The notes beneath the pieces were generated by a model, which was given only the letters and a program-made list of their open reading frames with translations, was not told the origin of the DNA and ran no database searches. From positions 1 to 47,767 of IMG/VR virus record IMGVR_UViG_3300030061_000503: a stretch of 47,767 nucleotides of DNA; one strand, written 5' to 3'. This document shows, one piece after another, positions 39,994 to 47,767 of the stretch (the first letter of the stretch is position 1; each line of letters starts with the position of its first letter). The DNA comes from a virus. The position numbers were made by a program, and so were the translations under genes.

Positions 39994-40893
39994 ATGGCAG
40001 AACCCATGCAAGAAGAAAACGAAGAGGTAGAGATAGAACTAGAAGCACCAGAGGCAGCAGAAAATGAACAACCAGAAGTTGAGTCTGTTGAGGAAGAAGT
40101 TGTTGATAAAGAAAGCAGTGATAAAAAAGAAGATAAACCAGAAGAAGAAATAGCAGATTACAGTGAATCAGTCAAGAAAAGAATCAATAAATTAACTTAT
40201 AAGATACGAGAAGCCGAAAGAAGAGAGAAAGCAGCGATTGAGTATGCACAAAATGTGCAGGAAAAATTAAATAATACTCAAGCAACCCTTTCACAAAAAG
40301 ATAAAAACCTATATGATGAATATAGTGCAAGAGTCCAGAGTCAGTTGAGCTCAGCAGAATCAGCGTATAAAAAAGCGCATGATATCGGTGATACAGATGC
40401 TATGCTTGAGTCTCAAAAAGAAGTTGCGAAACTTGCAGTAGAGTTAGAAAGTTTAAAAAGAGTTAAACCAGAGGAGAAGAAAGAAGTAAAGGTTGAGCAA
40501 GCAACACAAACAGAAACTGCTCCACCTGTACAACCTCCAACCCCAGACCCACAAGCACAGGAATGGGCTAAGAAGAATAAGTGGTTTGGTTCTGATTTAG
40601 CTATGACTACAAGTGCTTTTGCTTTTCATAAAGAACTTGTAGAGAAAGAAGGATTTGATCCTGCTTCTGATGAATATTATAAGCAGATCGATGATAGAAT
40701 GGCAGATGCTTTTCCGCATAAATTGGGAAAAACTACACCAAAAAACGTTCAAGAGAATGTTGCGAACTCAAGCCGAGGGGCGAGAGGGAAAACAGGAAAA
40801 GGACGCACAGTCAAGTTGACACCTAGTCAGGTAGCAATAGCTAAAAGACTAAATGTTCCGCTTGAAGAATATGCAAAACACGTTAAATCGTGA
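39994..40893 (+). CDS. Scaffolding protein
   Basis: 299 residues. Very acidic N-terminal 70 residues (Glu-rich), a long coiled coil (about 75-160), a Pro/Gln linker, and a basic C-terminus with TPSQVAIAKRLNVPLEEYAKH that would contact capsid protein. Position directly before decoration and capsid genes is the usual one. GAGGA precedes ATG. Confidence 0.82.
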   Translation: MAEPMQEENEEVEIELEAPEAAENEQPEVESVEEEVVDKESSDKKEDKPEEEIADYSESVKKRINKLTYKIREAERREKAAIEYAQNVQEKLNNTQATLSQKDKNLYDEYSARVQSQLSSAESAYKKAHDIGDTDAMLESQKEVAKLAVELESLKRVKPEEKKEVKVEQATQTETAPPVQPPTPDPQAQEWAKKNKWFGSDLAMTTSAFAFHKELVEKEGFDPASDEYYKQIDDRMADAFPHKLGKTTPKNVQENVANSSRGARGKTGKGRTVKLTPSQVAIAKRLNVPLEEYAKHVKS

Positions 40894-40903
40894 AGGAGTT
40901 AAA

Positions 40904-41383
40904 ATGGTAGATAAAAATAGTAATACCGTAACAGATCGATCTCCTCGATCTGCAGACAGTCGAGAGAAAAAGTCTCGTACCAAGACATGGCAACCACCGT
41001 CTTTATTAGACGCACCAACACCTCCAGATGGATATGTTTACAGGTGGTTACGAGAAGCAATGGTCGGAGTAGACGACAAAGCGAATATGTCAAAACGTAT
41101 TCGTGAAGGTTGGGAACCTGTGAGAGCAGAAGACCACCCTGAGTTTGAAGCACCAACTGTTGATGATGGTAAACACGCTGGCGTAATCGGAGTAGGAGGA
41201 TTGATACTTGCAAAGATGCCTCAAGAACTCGTTGATCAAAGACGAGAATACTATGATCGACAAGCTGCTGACCAAATGCAGGCTGTTGATAACAATCTTA
41301 TGCGAGAAAGTGACAGCAGAATGCCTATTAGTGACCCTAATAGAAGATCTCAAGTCACATTTGGTAAAGGAAATGATTCTTAG
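40904..41383 (+). CDS. Conserved head protein next to capsid
   Basis: 159 residues from ATG 40904, with AAGGAG upstream. PPDGYVYRWLREAMVG, REGWEPVRAEDHPEF, GVGGLILAKMPQELVDQRREYY match a family that I recall immediately upstream of capsid genes in marine podoviruses. Function unknown; virion or assembly role by context. Confidence 0.7.
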   Translation: MVDKNSNTVTDRSPRSADSREKKSRTKTWQPPSLLDAPTPPDGYVYRWLREAMVGVDDKANMSKRIREGWEPVRAEDHPEFEAPTVDDGKHAGVIGVGGLILAKMPQELVDQRREYYDRQAADQMQAVDNNLMRESDSRMPISDPNRRSQVTFGKGNDS

Positions 41384-41424
41384 GAATCATTATTTATTAA
41401 TATGACAATAAAAGGTAAAATACA

Positions 41425-41964
41425 ATGGCGAATGTAAATAGCCCCAACGGTTTTACTCCTGCTTATCATATGTCTGGTGGTACTATAAGACCTTCAGAAT
41501 TCGCAATCGCAAGTGCGACTAACGCATCTATCTTTAGTGGTGATGTTGTTAATCTATCTAGTGGTTACGTTATTCAAGGGACAGCGACTGGTGCTCCTCT
41601 AGGTGTATTCGCAGGTGTAGAATATACAGCTACTGACGGTTCTATCGTTTTTTCGAAAATGTGGACAGCCGACACAGCTACTCTCGGATCTGCTGATGCG
41701 AAAGCGTATGTTTATGCCGACCCTGATATTGTGTACGAGGCGCAGGGATCTGCAACTCCAACACAAGCAACAATCGGTACTACAAACACTATCACAACAA
41801 CAGCAGGTGATTCTTCAACAGGTCGATCAAAAGAAGCAGTGACAGCTACTACTTCTAGTGGGATCGCGACAGTAGTGGGGTTTGTAGATAGACCCGACAA
41901 CTCAATCGGTCAATACGCTAGAATGTATGTAATATTCCCAGCTTCTGTATTCGGCAATAACTAA
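41425..41964 (+). CDS. Probable capsid decoration/structural protein
   Basis: 179 residues. PNGFTPAYHMSGGTIRPSEF, then a beta-rich Ala/Thr/Gly body ending YARMYVIFPASVFG. Fits small beta-rich head proteins encoded just before the capsid gene. The AAAGGTAA of the next gene lies 4 bases behind its stop. Confidence 0.72.
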   Translation: MANVNSPNGFTPAYHMSGGTIRPSEFAIASATNASIFSGDVVNLSSGYVIQGTATGAPLGVFAGVEYTATDGSIVFSKMWTADTATLGSADAKAYVYADPDIVYEAQGSATPTQATIGTTNTITTTAGDSSTGRSKEAVTATTSSGIATVVGFVDRPDNSIGQYARMYVIFPASVFGNN

Positions 41965-41977
41965 AAGGTAATTTAAA

Positions 41978-42886
41978 ATGGCGATTAATAGAGCGCAATT
42001 AGTAAAAGAACTCGAGCCAGGACTAAATGCACTTTTTGGTCTCGAGTACAACCGTTACGAGAATGAGCACTCTGAAATTTTTGATACTGAAAATTCAGAC
42101 AGAGCATTTGAAGAGGAAGTGATGTTATCAGGTTTCGCACAAGCTCCAGTTAAAGGAGAAGGTGCTATGGTAACTTATGATACAGCGCAAGAAACCTTCA
42201 CATCTCGTTACACCCACGAAACAGTAGCCCTCGCATTTGCGTTGACAGAAGAAGCAATCGAAGATAATCTCTACGATACACTTTCTTCAAGATACACAAG
42301 AGCTTTGGCTAGATCGATGGCAACCACAAAACAAGTTAAAGCAGCAAACGTGCTTAACAATGGCTTCTCTACTTCCTTCCCAGGAGGAGATAGTAAGCCT
42401 CTTATGACAACTGATCACCCAACTTTGACAGCTGGTGACCAGTCTAATGAGCCAAGCACAGCAGCAGATCTTAACGAAACTTCGTTAGAAAATGCTTTAA
42501 TTGATATTTCTTCGTTTAAAGACGAAAGAGGTATTAAAGTTAACGTGCAAGCTAGAAAACTGATCATACCACCACAACTACAGTTTGTGGCAGATAGGAT
42601 CTTAAACTCTCCAGGAAGAGTATCTACTTCTGATAACGACATCAACGCTATGAAAAACATGGGGATGTTGCCAGAAGGTTATGTAGTAAACCACTACTTA
42701 ACTGATACTGATGCATTTTTCATTAAGACAGATGCACCTAACGGCTTGAAACATTTTGAAAGAGCAGCCATGACTACAGGTATGGAAGGCGATTTTGAAA
42801 CAGGTAACGTTCGTTACAAAGCTCGTGAGAGATATTCCTTCGGGTTTAGTGATTGGCGTGGAATCTACGGATCTCCAGGCGCATAA
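41978..42886 (+). CDS. Major capsid protein (Mu gpT / HK97-fold type)
   Basis: 302 residues. LVKELEPGLNALFGLEYNRYE (7-27), AFALTEEAIEDNLYD (85-99), PLMTTDHPT, RKLIIPPQLQFVADRIL and a C-terminal RYKARERYSFGFSDWRGIYGSPG are features of the Mu gpT-like HK97-fold family. Its size matches. A strong terminator follows, so it ends the most abundant late transcript. Confidence 0.92.
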   Translation: MAINRAQLVKELEPGLNALFGLEYNRYENEHSEIFDTENSDRAFEEEVMLSGFAQAPVKGEGAMVTYDTAQETFTSRYTHETVALAFALTEEAIEDNLYDTLSSRYTRALARSMATTKQVKAANVLNNGFSTSFPGGDSKPLMTTDHPTLTAGDQSNEPSTAADLNETSLENALIDISSFKDERGIKVNVQARKLIIPPQLQFVADRILNSPGRVSTSDNDINAMKNMGMLPEGYVVNHYLTDTDAFFIKTDAPNGLKHFERAAMTTGMEGDFETGNVRYKARERYSFGFSDWRGIYGSPGA

Positions 42887-42908
42887 GCTAAAAACAATCT
42901 GGAATGTT

Positions 42909-42938
42909 GAAAGGGGTCTTCGGATCCCTTTCTTTTTT
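42909..42938 (+). terminator. Strong terminator after the capsid gene
   Basis: GAAAGGGGTC (42909-42918), a TTCG tetraloop and GATCCCTTTC (42923-42932) form a 10-bp stem with one G-U, followed by TTTTTT. C(UUCG)G makes it unusually stable. Confidence 0.92.
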
Positions 42939-43043
42939 ATGTTTAATAATATATGATTAAATTACTAGGATAACTTTTACTCACCGACTGACCTAGCAGA
43001 CAAGCCAAGACGGTGAATTATTATTCTCATAGGAGGGAATAAA

Positions 43044-43550
43044 ATGGCAAAATCAACATTTTCAGGTCCAGTTAGGTCACTCGCTGGATTCATAGCAGCA
43101 GGTAATGCTAACGTAGTTAGTCTTACTGCTGATACAACTCTAACTGTTGCAGCACACGCAGGTAAAGTTCTTTTAACTAACGACGCAGACGGTAAATTTA
43201 CCCTACCTACTATTGTTGCTACTGCTCCAGGACGTGATGACGATCCGAGTCAAACTAACAATTTAGGTGCTGTTTTTACATTTGTAGTAGTTACTGCAGC
43301 AACAGACATGGATATTTTAACCGACGGCACAGATAAATTTGTTGGTGGTACTTACACTGGTGTAACTGATGCGACAGGTAAAACTTTTATTTCTGGTGCA
43401 AGTAACGATGTTATCACCATGAATGGATCAACTAAAGGTGGACTAGCTGGTAGTATTGTGAGATGTACTGCAATAGCTTCTGCTAAATATGCGGTAGAAG
43501 GATTAATACTTGGTTCAGGAACTCTAGTAACTCCATTCGCTGACGCTTAA
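43044..43550 (+). CDS. Head structural/decoration protein
   Basis: 168 residues; AGGAGGGAA precedes ATG. MAKSTFSGPVRSLAGFIAAG is a start I recall from marine phage virion proteins; the rest is beta-rich with Gly/Thr/Ala. First gene after the capsid terminator, so it may have its own promoter in the 157-base gap, where I could not define one. Confidence 0.7.
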   Translation: MAKSTFSGPVRSLAGFIAAGNANVVSLTADTTLTVAAHAGKVLLTNDADGKFTLPTIVATAPGRDDDPSQTNNLGAVFTFVVVTAATDMDILTDGTDKFVGGTYTGVTDATGKTFISGASNDVITMNGSTKGGLAGSIVRCTAIASAKYAVEGLILGSGTLVTPFADA

Positions 43551-43563
43551 TCGGAGGTGACAT

Positions 43564-43971
43564 ATGGCAGATGCAGTAACTTCAACAACTATCGTAGATG
43601 ATGATAGAAAAGCTGTTATACAGTTAACTAACACATCTGATGGAACAGGCGAAGCAGCAGTAACTAAAATAGACGTAAGTGCTTTAGCTGCAAGAAGTAC
43701 AGATGGTGCAGCATGTACAGGTTGTAAAGTAGAAAAAATTAATTACTCAACATTCGGTATGAGCGTAAAACTTTTGTGGAACGCTGATACAAACACGATT
43801 TGTTGGGATTTAAATTCTGATTATAGTGACGATGTAGATTTTTCATATATGGGTGGTTTACAGAACACTGCTGCTTCTAGTGGAAAAACAGGAGACATCA
43901 AACTAACAACCACAGGTCATGCGAGCGCAGATTCTTATGTTATTGTTTTAACAGTAATTAAAGAATTTTAA
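43564..43971 (+). CDS. Virion structural protein
   Basis: 135 residues. VEKINYSTFGMSVKLLWNAD, CWDLNSDYSDDVDFSYMGGL, then TGDIKLTTTGHASADSYVIVLTV: beta-sandwich type found between capsid and adaptor genes in marine phages. Overlaps the next ATG by one base (TAATG). Confidence 0.68.
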   Translation: MADAVTSTTIVDDDRKAVIQLTNTSDGTGEAAVTKIDVSALAARSTDGAACTGCKVEKINYSTFGMSVKLLWNADTNTICWDLNSDYSDDVDFSYMGGLQNTAASSGKTGDIKLTTTGHASADSYVIVLTVIKEF

Positions 43972-44645
43972 TGGCGACTTCGGGTACTAAAACTTTTCAG
44001 TTAACGATTGCGGACACAATAGAGGAAGCATACGAGTTAGCTGGTTTAGAACTTAGAACAGGTTATGATGCAGAGACTGCTCGGCGATCATTAAATATTA
44101 TGTTCGCCGATTGGTCTAACAGGGGTGTAAACCTCTGGACGATAGATCAAATTACAACAAGTTTAACGTCAGGAACTAATAGTTATACTTTAAACGCATA
44201 CGACATAGACATAGTTTCCGCTATCATACGACAAGTAGACAATAGCACTACAACAGATCTGCAAATTACACGTATAGGAAGAACAGAATATTTAAACATA
44301 CCCGACAAGGATTCTACTGGAAGACCAACTCAATACTTTTTAGATAGGCAAACCACGCCAGTAGTGAAACTATACCCAACACCAGATTCTGTAGCAACAT
44401 ACTCATTTGTAGCAAACACTATACAACGCATAGACGATGTATCTGCTTCCGCTCAAGATCCAGAAGTACCTTCAAGGTTTATGCCTTGCATGGCTAGTGG
44501 TTTAGCATATTATATAGCAATGAAAAGAAACCCAGAAAGAGTGCCTTTACTGAAACAACAGTATGAACAAGATTTTAAACTTGCAGCAGATGAGGATAGA
44601 AGTAGAGTTTCTCTACATCTGGTTCCCCGTAGGAGTTATTTATAA
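43971..44645 (+). CDS. Head-tail adaptor (P22 gp4-like)
   Basis: 224 residues. IEEAYELAGLELRTGYDAETARRSLNIMFADWSNRGVNLW (16-55) then RIGRTEYLNIPDK, GRPTQYFLDRQ and VKLYPTPD match the gp4-type tail accessory family that attaches below the portal in podoviruses. The C-terminal helix LKQQYEQDFKLAADEDRSR would line the portal. Confidence 0.78.
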   Translation: MATSGTKTFQLTIADTIEEAYELAGLELRTGYDAETARRSLNIMFADWSNRGVNLWTIDQITTSLTSGTNSYTLNAYDIDIVSAIIRQVDNSTTTDLQITRIGRTEYLNIPDKDSTGRPTQYFLDRQTTPVVKLYPTPDSVATYSFVANTIQRIDDVSASAQDPEVPSRFMPCMASGLAYYIAMKRNPERVPLLKQQYEQDFKLAADEDRSRVSLHLVPRRSYL

Positions 44646-45007
44646 TGGGGTATGCAGTTGGTAAATATTCTCAAGCTCAGTGCGATAGGTGCGGTTTCGT
44701 ATACAAATACCTACAATTGAAAAAAGAGTGGAATGGTTTGAAAGTTTGCAGTACTTGTTTTGAACCTAAACACCCACAGTTAGAACCTATTATAACACCT
44801 ACAGACCCAGAAGCTCTTATACAACCTAGAGGAACTGAGTCTGCTCCCACAACAGGTTATGGGGTAGTAAAAACAGAAAACACTAAAAACAGTTTAGGAG
44901 TTACTGCTCCTTCTATGTTTGTATCTCATAACGACACGATAGGATCAAGTCTTTTTACAGATAGTTTAGTTGGAGAAGTTGGAGAAGTAACAGTTACAAC
45001 AGGATAA
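44645..45007 (+). CDS. Zinc-ribbon structural-module protein
   Basis: 120 residues. CDRCGFVYKYLQLKKEWNGLKVCSTCFEP (13-41) is a Cys4 ribbon (C-x2-C, C-x2-C). The C-terminal half is Ser/Thr/Gly-rich. Common between gp4-like adaptor and the next gene in marine phages; probably virion or assembly. Confidence 0.7.
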   Translation: MGYAVGKYSQAQCDRCGFVYKYLQLKKEWNGLKVCSTCFEPKHPQLEPIITPTDPEALIQPRGTESAPTTGYGVVKTENTKNSLGVTAPSMFVSHNDTIGSSLFTDSLVGEVGEVTVTTG

Positions 45008-45011
45008 TATT

Positions 45012-45662
45012 ATGAGTTGGACATACGCTACACTAAAAACAGCAATACAAGATTATGCTGAGTCTACAGAATCTTCTTTTGTTACACATTTACCAGATTT
45101 TATTAAAACAGCAGAAGAGCGAATTTTAAAAGCTGTACAGTTAGATGATTTTATCAAGAACGTAACAGGAACAGCAACTGCTAGTTCTGCTTATTTAGGC
45201 GCACCTAGTGATTTTTTATCTTCTTTCAGTTTAGCGGTTATAGACAGTTCTTCTAACTACAACTATTTAAAATTGAAACATCCAAGTTTTATTCGGGATT
45301 TTACACCTGCATCCGCTACCACAGGGACACCAAAGTATTATGCAGAGTTTGATGATGATACTTTCATATTGGCACCAACACCATCTACTAATTTTACTTT
45401 TGAGTTACACTATTTTTATAGACCCTCATCCCTTACTTCGGCAGGTGATTCTGGCACAACTTGGCTATCTACCAATGCTCCTAATGCAATGTTGTATGGT
45501 AGTTTAGCAGAAGCCATGATGTATTTAAAAAATTATGAGACATCACCGATCTATGAAACCAGATTTCAAGAGGCACTCGCCTTAATGAAAAATCTTGGGG
45601 AAGGTAAATCTACCCGAGATCAATATAGATATGACCAAGTAAGGAGAACACCACAGGCATGA
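45012..45662 (+). CDS. Phage adaptor/connector-type protein
   Basis: 216 residues. MSWTYATLKTAIQDYAES, FVTHLPDFIKTAEERILKAV, then a beta middle with DTFILAPTPS and FYRPSSL, and a helical end with MLYGSLAEAMMYLKNY. This pattern matches a connector family found beside gp4-like adaptors. Overlaps the next gene by 4 bases (ATGA). Confidence 0.7.
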   Translation: MSWTYATLKTAIQDYAESTESSFVTHLPDFIKTAEERILKAVQLDDFIKNVTGTATASSAYLGAPSDFLSSFSLAVIDSSSNYNYLKLKHPSFIRDFTPASATTGTPKYYAEFDDDTFILAPTPSTNFTFELHYFYRPSSLTSAGDSGTTWLSTNAPNAMLYGSLAEAMMYLKNYETSPIYETRFQEALALMKNLGEGKSTRDQYRYDQVRRTPQA

Positions 45663-46393
45663 AAATACAGACATTGGACGGGGCGAATGTCGCCATCGTC
45701 GCTATGGGCGAGAGTCAGTTAGACTATCACCTATCTGTTTCACACGGACAAGAATACGACGAAGTCTGGGCGATAAACGCTATGGCAGGTATAGCTAGAC
45801 AAGTTGATAGAACATTTATGTTAGATCCAGCAAGCAGATTCCTCGATAGTGATGATTCAGGCAGTCAAACACATCTAATGCGTAAAGTTTTAAAATCTCA
45901 TCCTGGACCAATATACACTTGTGAACTAGATAAAAGATGTGATAATTTAGTAGAGTTTCCCTTACTTGATGTTGTAAAAGAAACAGGATCTAATTATTTA
46001 AACAACACAGTTTGTTTTGCTATTGCTTTTGCTTTATATAATAAAGTAGGTAGGTTAAATATGTTTGGAGTAGATTTTACCTATAAAGGTAATCTGCACT
46101 TTGCAGAAGCAGGAAGAGCTTGCGTAGAGTTTTGGTTATCTAAATGTATAACTGCAGGAATGGTGGTCAGTGTAGCACCTCGTTCTGGTTTACTAGATAC
46201 AGATGTACCGTTAAAAGATAAAATATATGGATATCATAGACTAGATAACCCACCATTAGTGATGATTGACCCAAAAACTAAGGAGTTCTATGAAGTTAGT
46301 TATAATAACTACATAGAGACTAAAGAAAAAGAATTACGAAATGGAGATCTTGTTCCTGTATTGAACACACCACCAGAGGCAAAAAGATATTGA
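45659..46393 (+). CDS. Rossmann-like DUF115/MptE-type protein in the tail module
   Basis: 244 residues. VAIVAMGESQLDY (11-23), DEVWAINAM, VDRTFMLDP, then NNTVCFAIAFALY and LNMFGVDFTYKG resemble DUF115/MptE-like nucleotide- or sugar-binding folds: an alpha/beta domain that reads a shared identifier. Such genes sit in structural regions of marine phages; enzymatic role unproven. Confidence 0.6.
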   Translation: MKIQTLDGANVAIVAMGESQLDYHLSVSHGQEYDEVWAINAMAGIARQVDRTFMLDPASRFLDSDDSGSQTHLMRKVLKSHPGPIYTCELDKRCDNLVEFPLLDVVKETGSNYLNNTVCFAIAFALYNKVGRLNMFGVDFTYKGNLHFAEAGRACVEFWLSKCITAGMVVSVAPRSGLLDTDVPLKDKIYGYHRLDNPPLVMIDPKTKEFYEVSYNNYIETKEKELRNGDLVPVLNTPPEAKRY

Positions 46394-46394
46394 T

Positions 46395-46688
46395 ATGATA
46401 GAAATAGACACAGTAAGTACTTTAGGAAGTATAACAGTAGACACTGAACAAAATAGAGGACATCCCCCTGAATACTGGGCACAGAGGGCAACAGAAAGAA
46501 TATGTGGAATATCCGAAGATGCTGCACCACACATTAAACAACAAGCTGAGGCATTTAGAGTAGCTATTTACAACACAATACTTTATTATATTAAACAGGG
46601 CATTAATAGTGAAAGATGCACTATGAAAAATGTTTTAATAAAACAAGGACACGAAAATTTAGCTAAAATACTTACGGAGTTAAAATAA
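46395..46688 (+). CDS. Small conserved tail-module protein
   Basis: 97 residues. HPPEYWAQRATERICGISEDAAPHIKQQAEAFRVAI is a conserved block I recall in marine phages just before tail genes. Helical; function unknown, maybe assembly. Confidence 0.65.
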   Translation: MIEIDTVSTLGSITVDTEQNRGHPPEYWAQRATERICGISEDAAPHIKQQAEAFRVAIYNTILYYIKQGINSERCTMKNVLIKQGHENLAKILTELK

Positions 46689-46689
46689 A

Positions 46690-47118
46690 ATGGCTATAAC
46701 ATCAACATTAACTACGAGTTTTAAAAAAGAACTACTAGAAGCAAAACATAATTTTTTAGCTTCTGGAGGCAACTCTTTTAAACTAGCTCTATACACAAGT
46801 TCTGCTACAATGGGTGCAGCAACAACTGCGTACACTACCACTAACCAAGTTACTGGTACTAATTACACAGCTGGTGGTGCAGCTCTGACTAATATCAACC
46901 CATCGAGCGGTGGAACAACAGGTTTCACTGATTTTGCAGATTTAACATTTGGTACAGCTACTGTTACCGCCAGAGGATGCTTAATTTATAATGATACAAA
47001 TTCTGATGTATCTGTAGCAACTATTGATTTCGGTGGAGATAAAACTTCTACAGCAGGAGACTTTACAATAGTCTTCCCTGCGGCAGCAGCAAGTACAGCG
47101 ATTATAAGAATAGCGTAG
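46690..47118 (+). CDS. Tail/virion structural protein
   Basis: 142 residues. TTSFKKELLEAKHNFLASGG (9-28), FKLALYTS, then a beta-rich Gly/Thr/Ala body (ADLTFGTATVTARGCLIYND, TIDFGGDKTSTAGDFTIVFP). Typical of phage proteins that sit at the tail or fibre base. Ends 8 bases before the next ATG. Confidence 0.7.
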   Translation: MAITSTLTTSFKKELLEAKHNFLASGGNSFKLALYTSSATMGAATTAYTTTNQVTGTNYTAGGAALTNINPSSGGTTGFTDFADLTFGTATVTARGCLIYNDTNSDVSVATIDFGGDKTSTAGDFTIVFPAAAASTAIIRIA

Positions 47119-47126
47119 TTTAAAAA

Positions 47127-47767
47127 ATGGCAGCGATCACGGGTTGGGGTCGAGGCACATGGGGCTCGGATACTTGGGGTGAACCCAATCCTGTCACCCT
47201 TTCAGGTCTTGCAGCTACCTCTGCATTAGGTACTGTAACTCTTAAATGCGATAACAATATAGCTGTTTCAGGTCTTGCAGCCACAGCAGGTGCGCCAACA
47301 GCAGGCGTAAATGCACAAGCTATAGCTGTTATAACAGGTGCTGTTGGAACAGTTGGTTCTGTCACTGTAGATGTAGACGGAGAAGCAAATGTTTCTGTGA
47401 CTGGAGTCACAGCTACTAGTGCTGTAGGTGCTTTCACATTCATAGGTAAAGCTAATTTAACACTTGCTGGTCAAAGTGCTACTGGCGCAGTCGGTTCTCC
47501 AGTTCCAAAAGCTGCATCAAATACAACTCTCACAGGTTTATCGAGCACAAGCACAGTAGGAAGTGTAAGTACAGATGCTGAATCTAATACTACAATTGCT
47601 GGTCAAAGTGCTACTGGCGCAGTGGGATCACCAACAATAACATTCGGAATAAATGTTAACATAGACAGTGTATCAGCATCAGGTAGTTTAGGTACTTTAA
47701 CTGTTTCTAGTAAAGCAAATGTTTCTTTAACAGGAGTAGAAGCAACAGCAGGAGTTCCTTCGGTGAA
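47127..47767 (+). CDS. Tail-type protein made of 22-residue repeats, 3' end cut
   Basis: From ATG 47127 the frame stays open to the window end (213 codons). After MAAITGWGRGTWGSDTWGE it is built of 22-residue units, at least eight visible, with consensus V-x-[LV]-x-G-x-x-A-T-x-A-V-G then a variable strand ending A-N. One unit pair repeats with 28 identical bases 132 bp apart (47464 and 47596). Likely a fibrous tail or virion surface protein whose length can change by recombination. The end is outside the window. Confidence 0.75.
   Translation, partial: MAAITGWGRGTWGSDTWGEPNPVTLSGLAATSALGTVTLKCDNNIAVSGLAATAGAPTAGVNAQAIAVITGAVGTVGSVTVDVDGEANVSVTGVTATSAVGAFTFIGKANLTLAGQSATGAVGSPVPKAASNTTLTGLSSTSTVGSVSTDAESNTTIAGQSATGAVGSPTITFGINVNIDSVSASGSLGTLTVSSKANVSLTGVEATAGVPSV

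Noticed and set aside
1-47767. Complete circular or terminally redundant genome
   Set aside because: The first and last bases show no shared sequence, and the two edge genes are different proteins, so at least one segment is missing.

Overview
The window is part of the genome of a low-GC tailed double-stranded DNA phage. It is almost certainly a marine podovirus-like phage of an alphaproteobacterial host (SAR116/SAR11 phage gene families, HMO-2011-like). This rests on a P22-type portal, gp4-like adaptor proteins, a Mu gpT/HK97-like major capsid protein, small glycine- and lysine-rich proteins typical of marine phages, a phage GroES, and a family A DNA polymerase with an archaeo-eukaryotic-type primase. 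No integrase, RNA polymerase, endolysin or tRNA was recognised. Both ends cut through genes: a virion-type gene on the left, and a tail-type gene made of 22-residue repeats on the right. The window is therefore a genome fragment, and the missing piece probably lies between these late genes.

Layout. 1-5.95 kb: three late genes for large, probably internal virion proteins. 5.94-7.39 kb: an SNF2-type helicase, the only long gene on the minus strand. 7.39-7.76 kb: a divergent control region with two promoters, an inverted repeat and a folded RNA leader. 7.76-12.2 kb: replication genes (SSB-like protein, primase, UvrD-like helicase). 12.2-16.1 kb: a cluster that looks like a thymine hypermodification pathway (HMUDK-helical/aGPT-PPlase-like protein, HD nucleotidase, Nmad1-like protein, TAGT-like glycosyltransferase, ThyA-family enzyme). 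16.1-19.4 kb: Cas4/RecB-like nuclease, DNA polymerase, small HTH protein, Hjc-like resolvase. 19.4-30.05 kb: about two dozen small accessory genes, including a DUF932 protein, the small terminase subunit, an Api92-like protein and zinc ribbons. Many have their own promoter of one recurring design. 30.05-31.83 kb: a mostly non-coding, repeat-rich region with two convergent paralogous genes, one of them on the minus strand with no ATG, GTG or TTG start. 31.83-47.77 kb: packaging and head genes (TerL, portal, scaffold, capsid, adaptors) and the start of tail genes.

How it works together. The early genes appear to be driven from 7.6 kb. They copy DNA with a phage primase, helicase and polymerase, and may change its pyrimidines: a ThyA homologue with hydroxymethylase-like features could make 5-hydroxymethyl-dUMP, and the TAGT-like enzyme could then glycosylate hydroxymethyluracil in DNA. 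No TET/JBP oxygenase is seen, so a precursor-level route would be needed. Host RNA polymerase is inferred to read a repeated promoter made of a TAGCATTATGCTA palindrome, about 19 bp, and a TATAAT-like box. The most interesting items are the modification cluster, the promoter-hairpin units with covarying arms, the 43-nt-spaced inverted repeats shared by two control regions, the structured RNAs, and two genes that seem to start at AUU and AUC.
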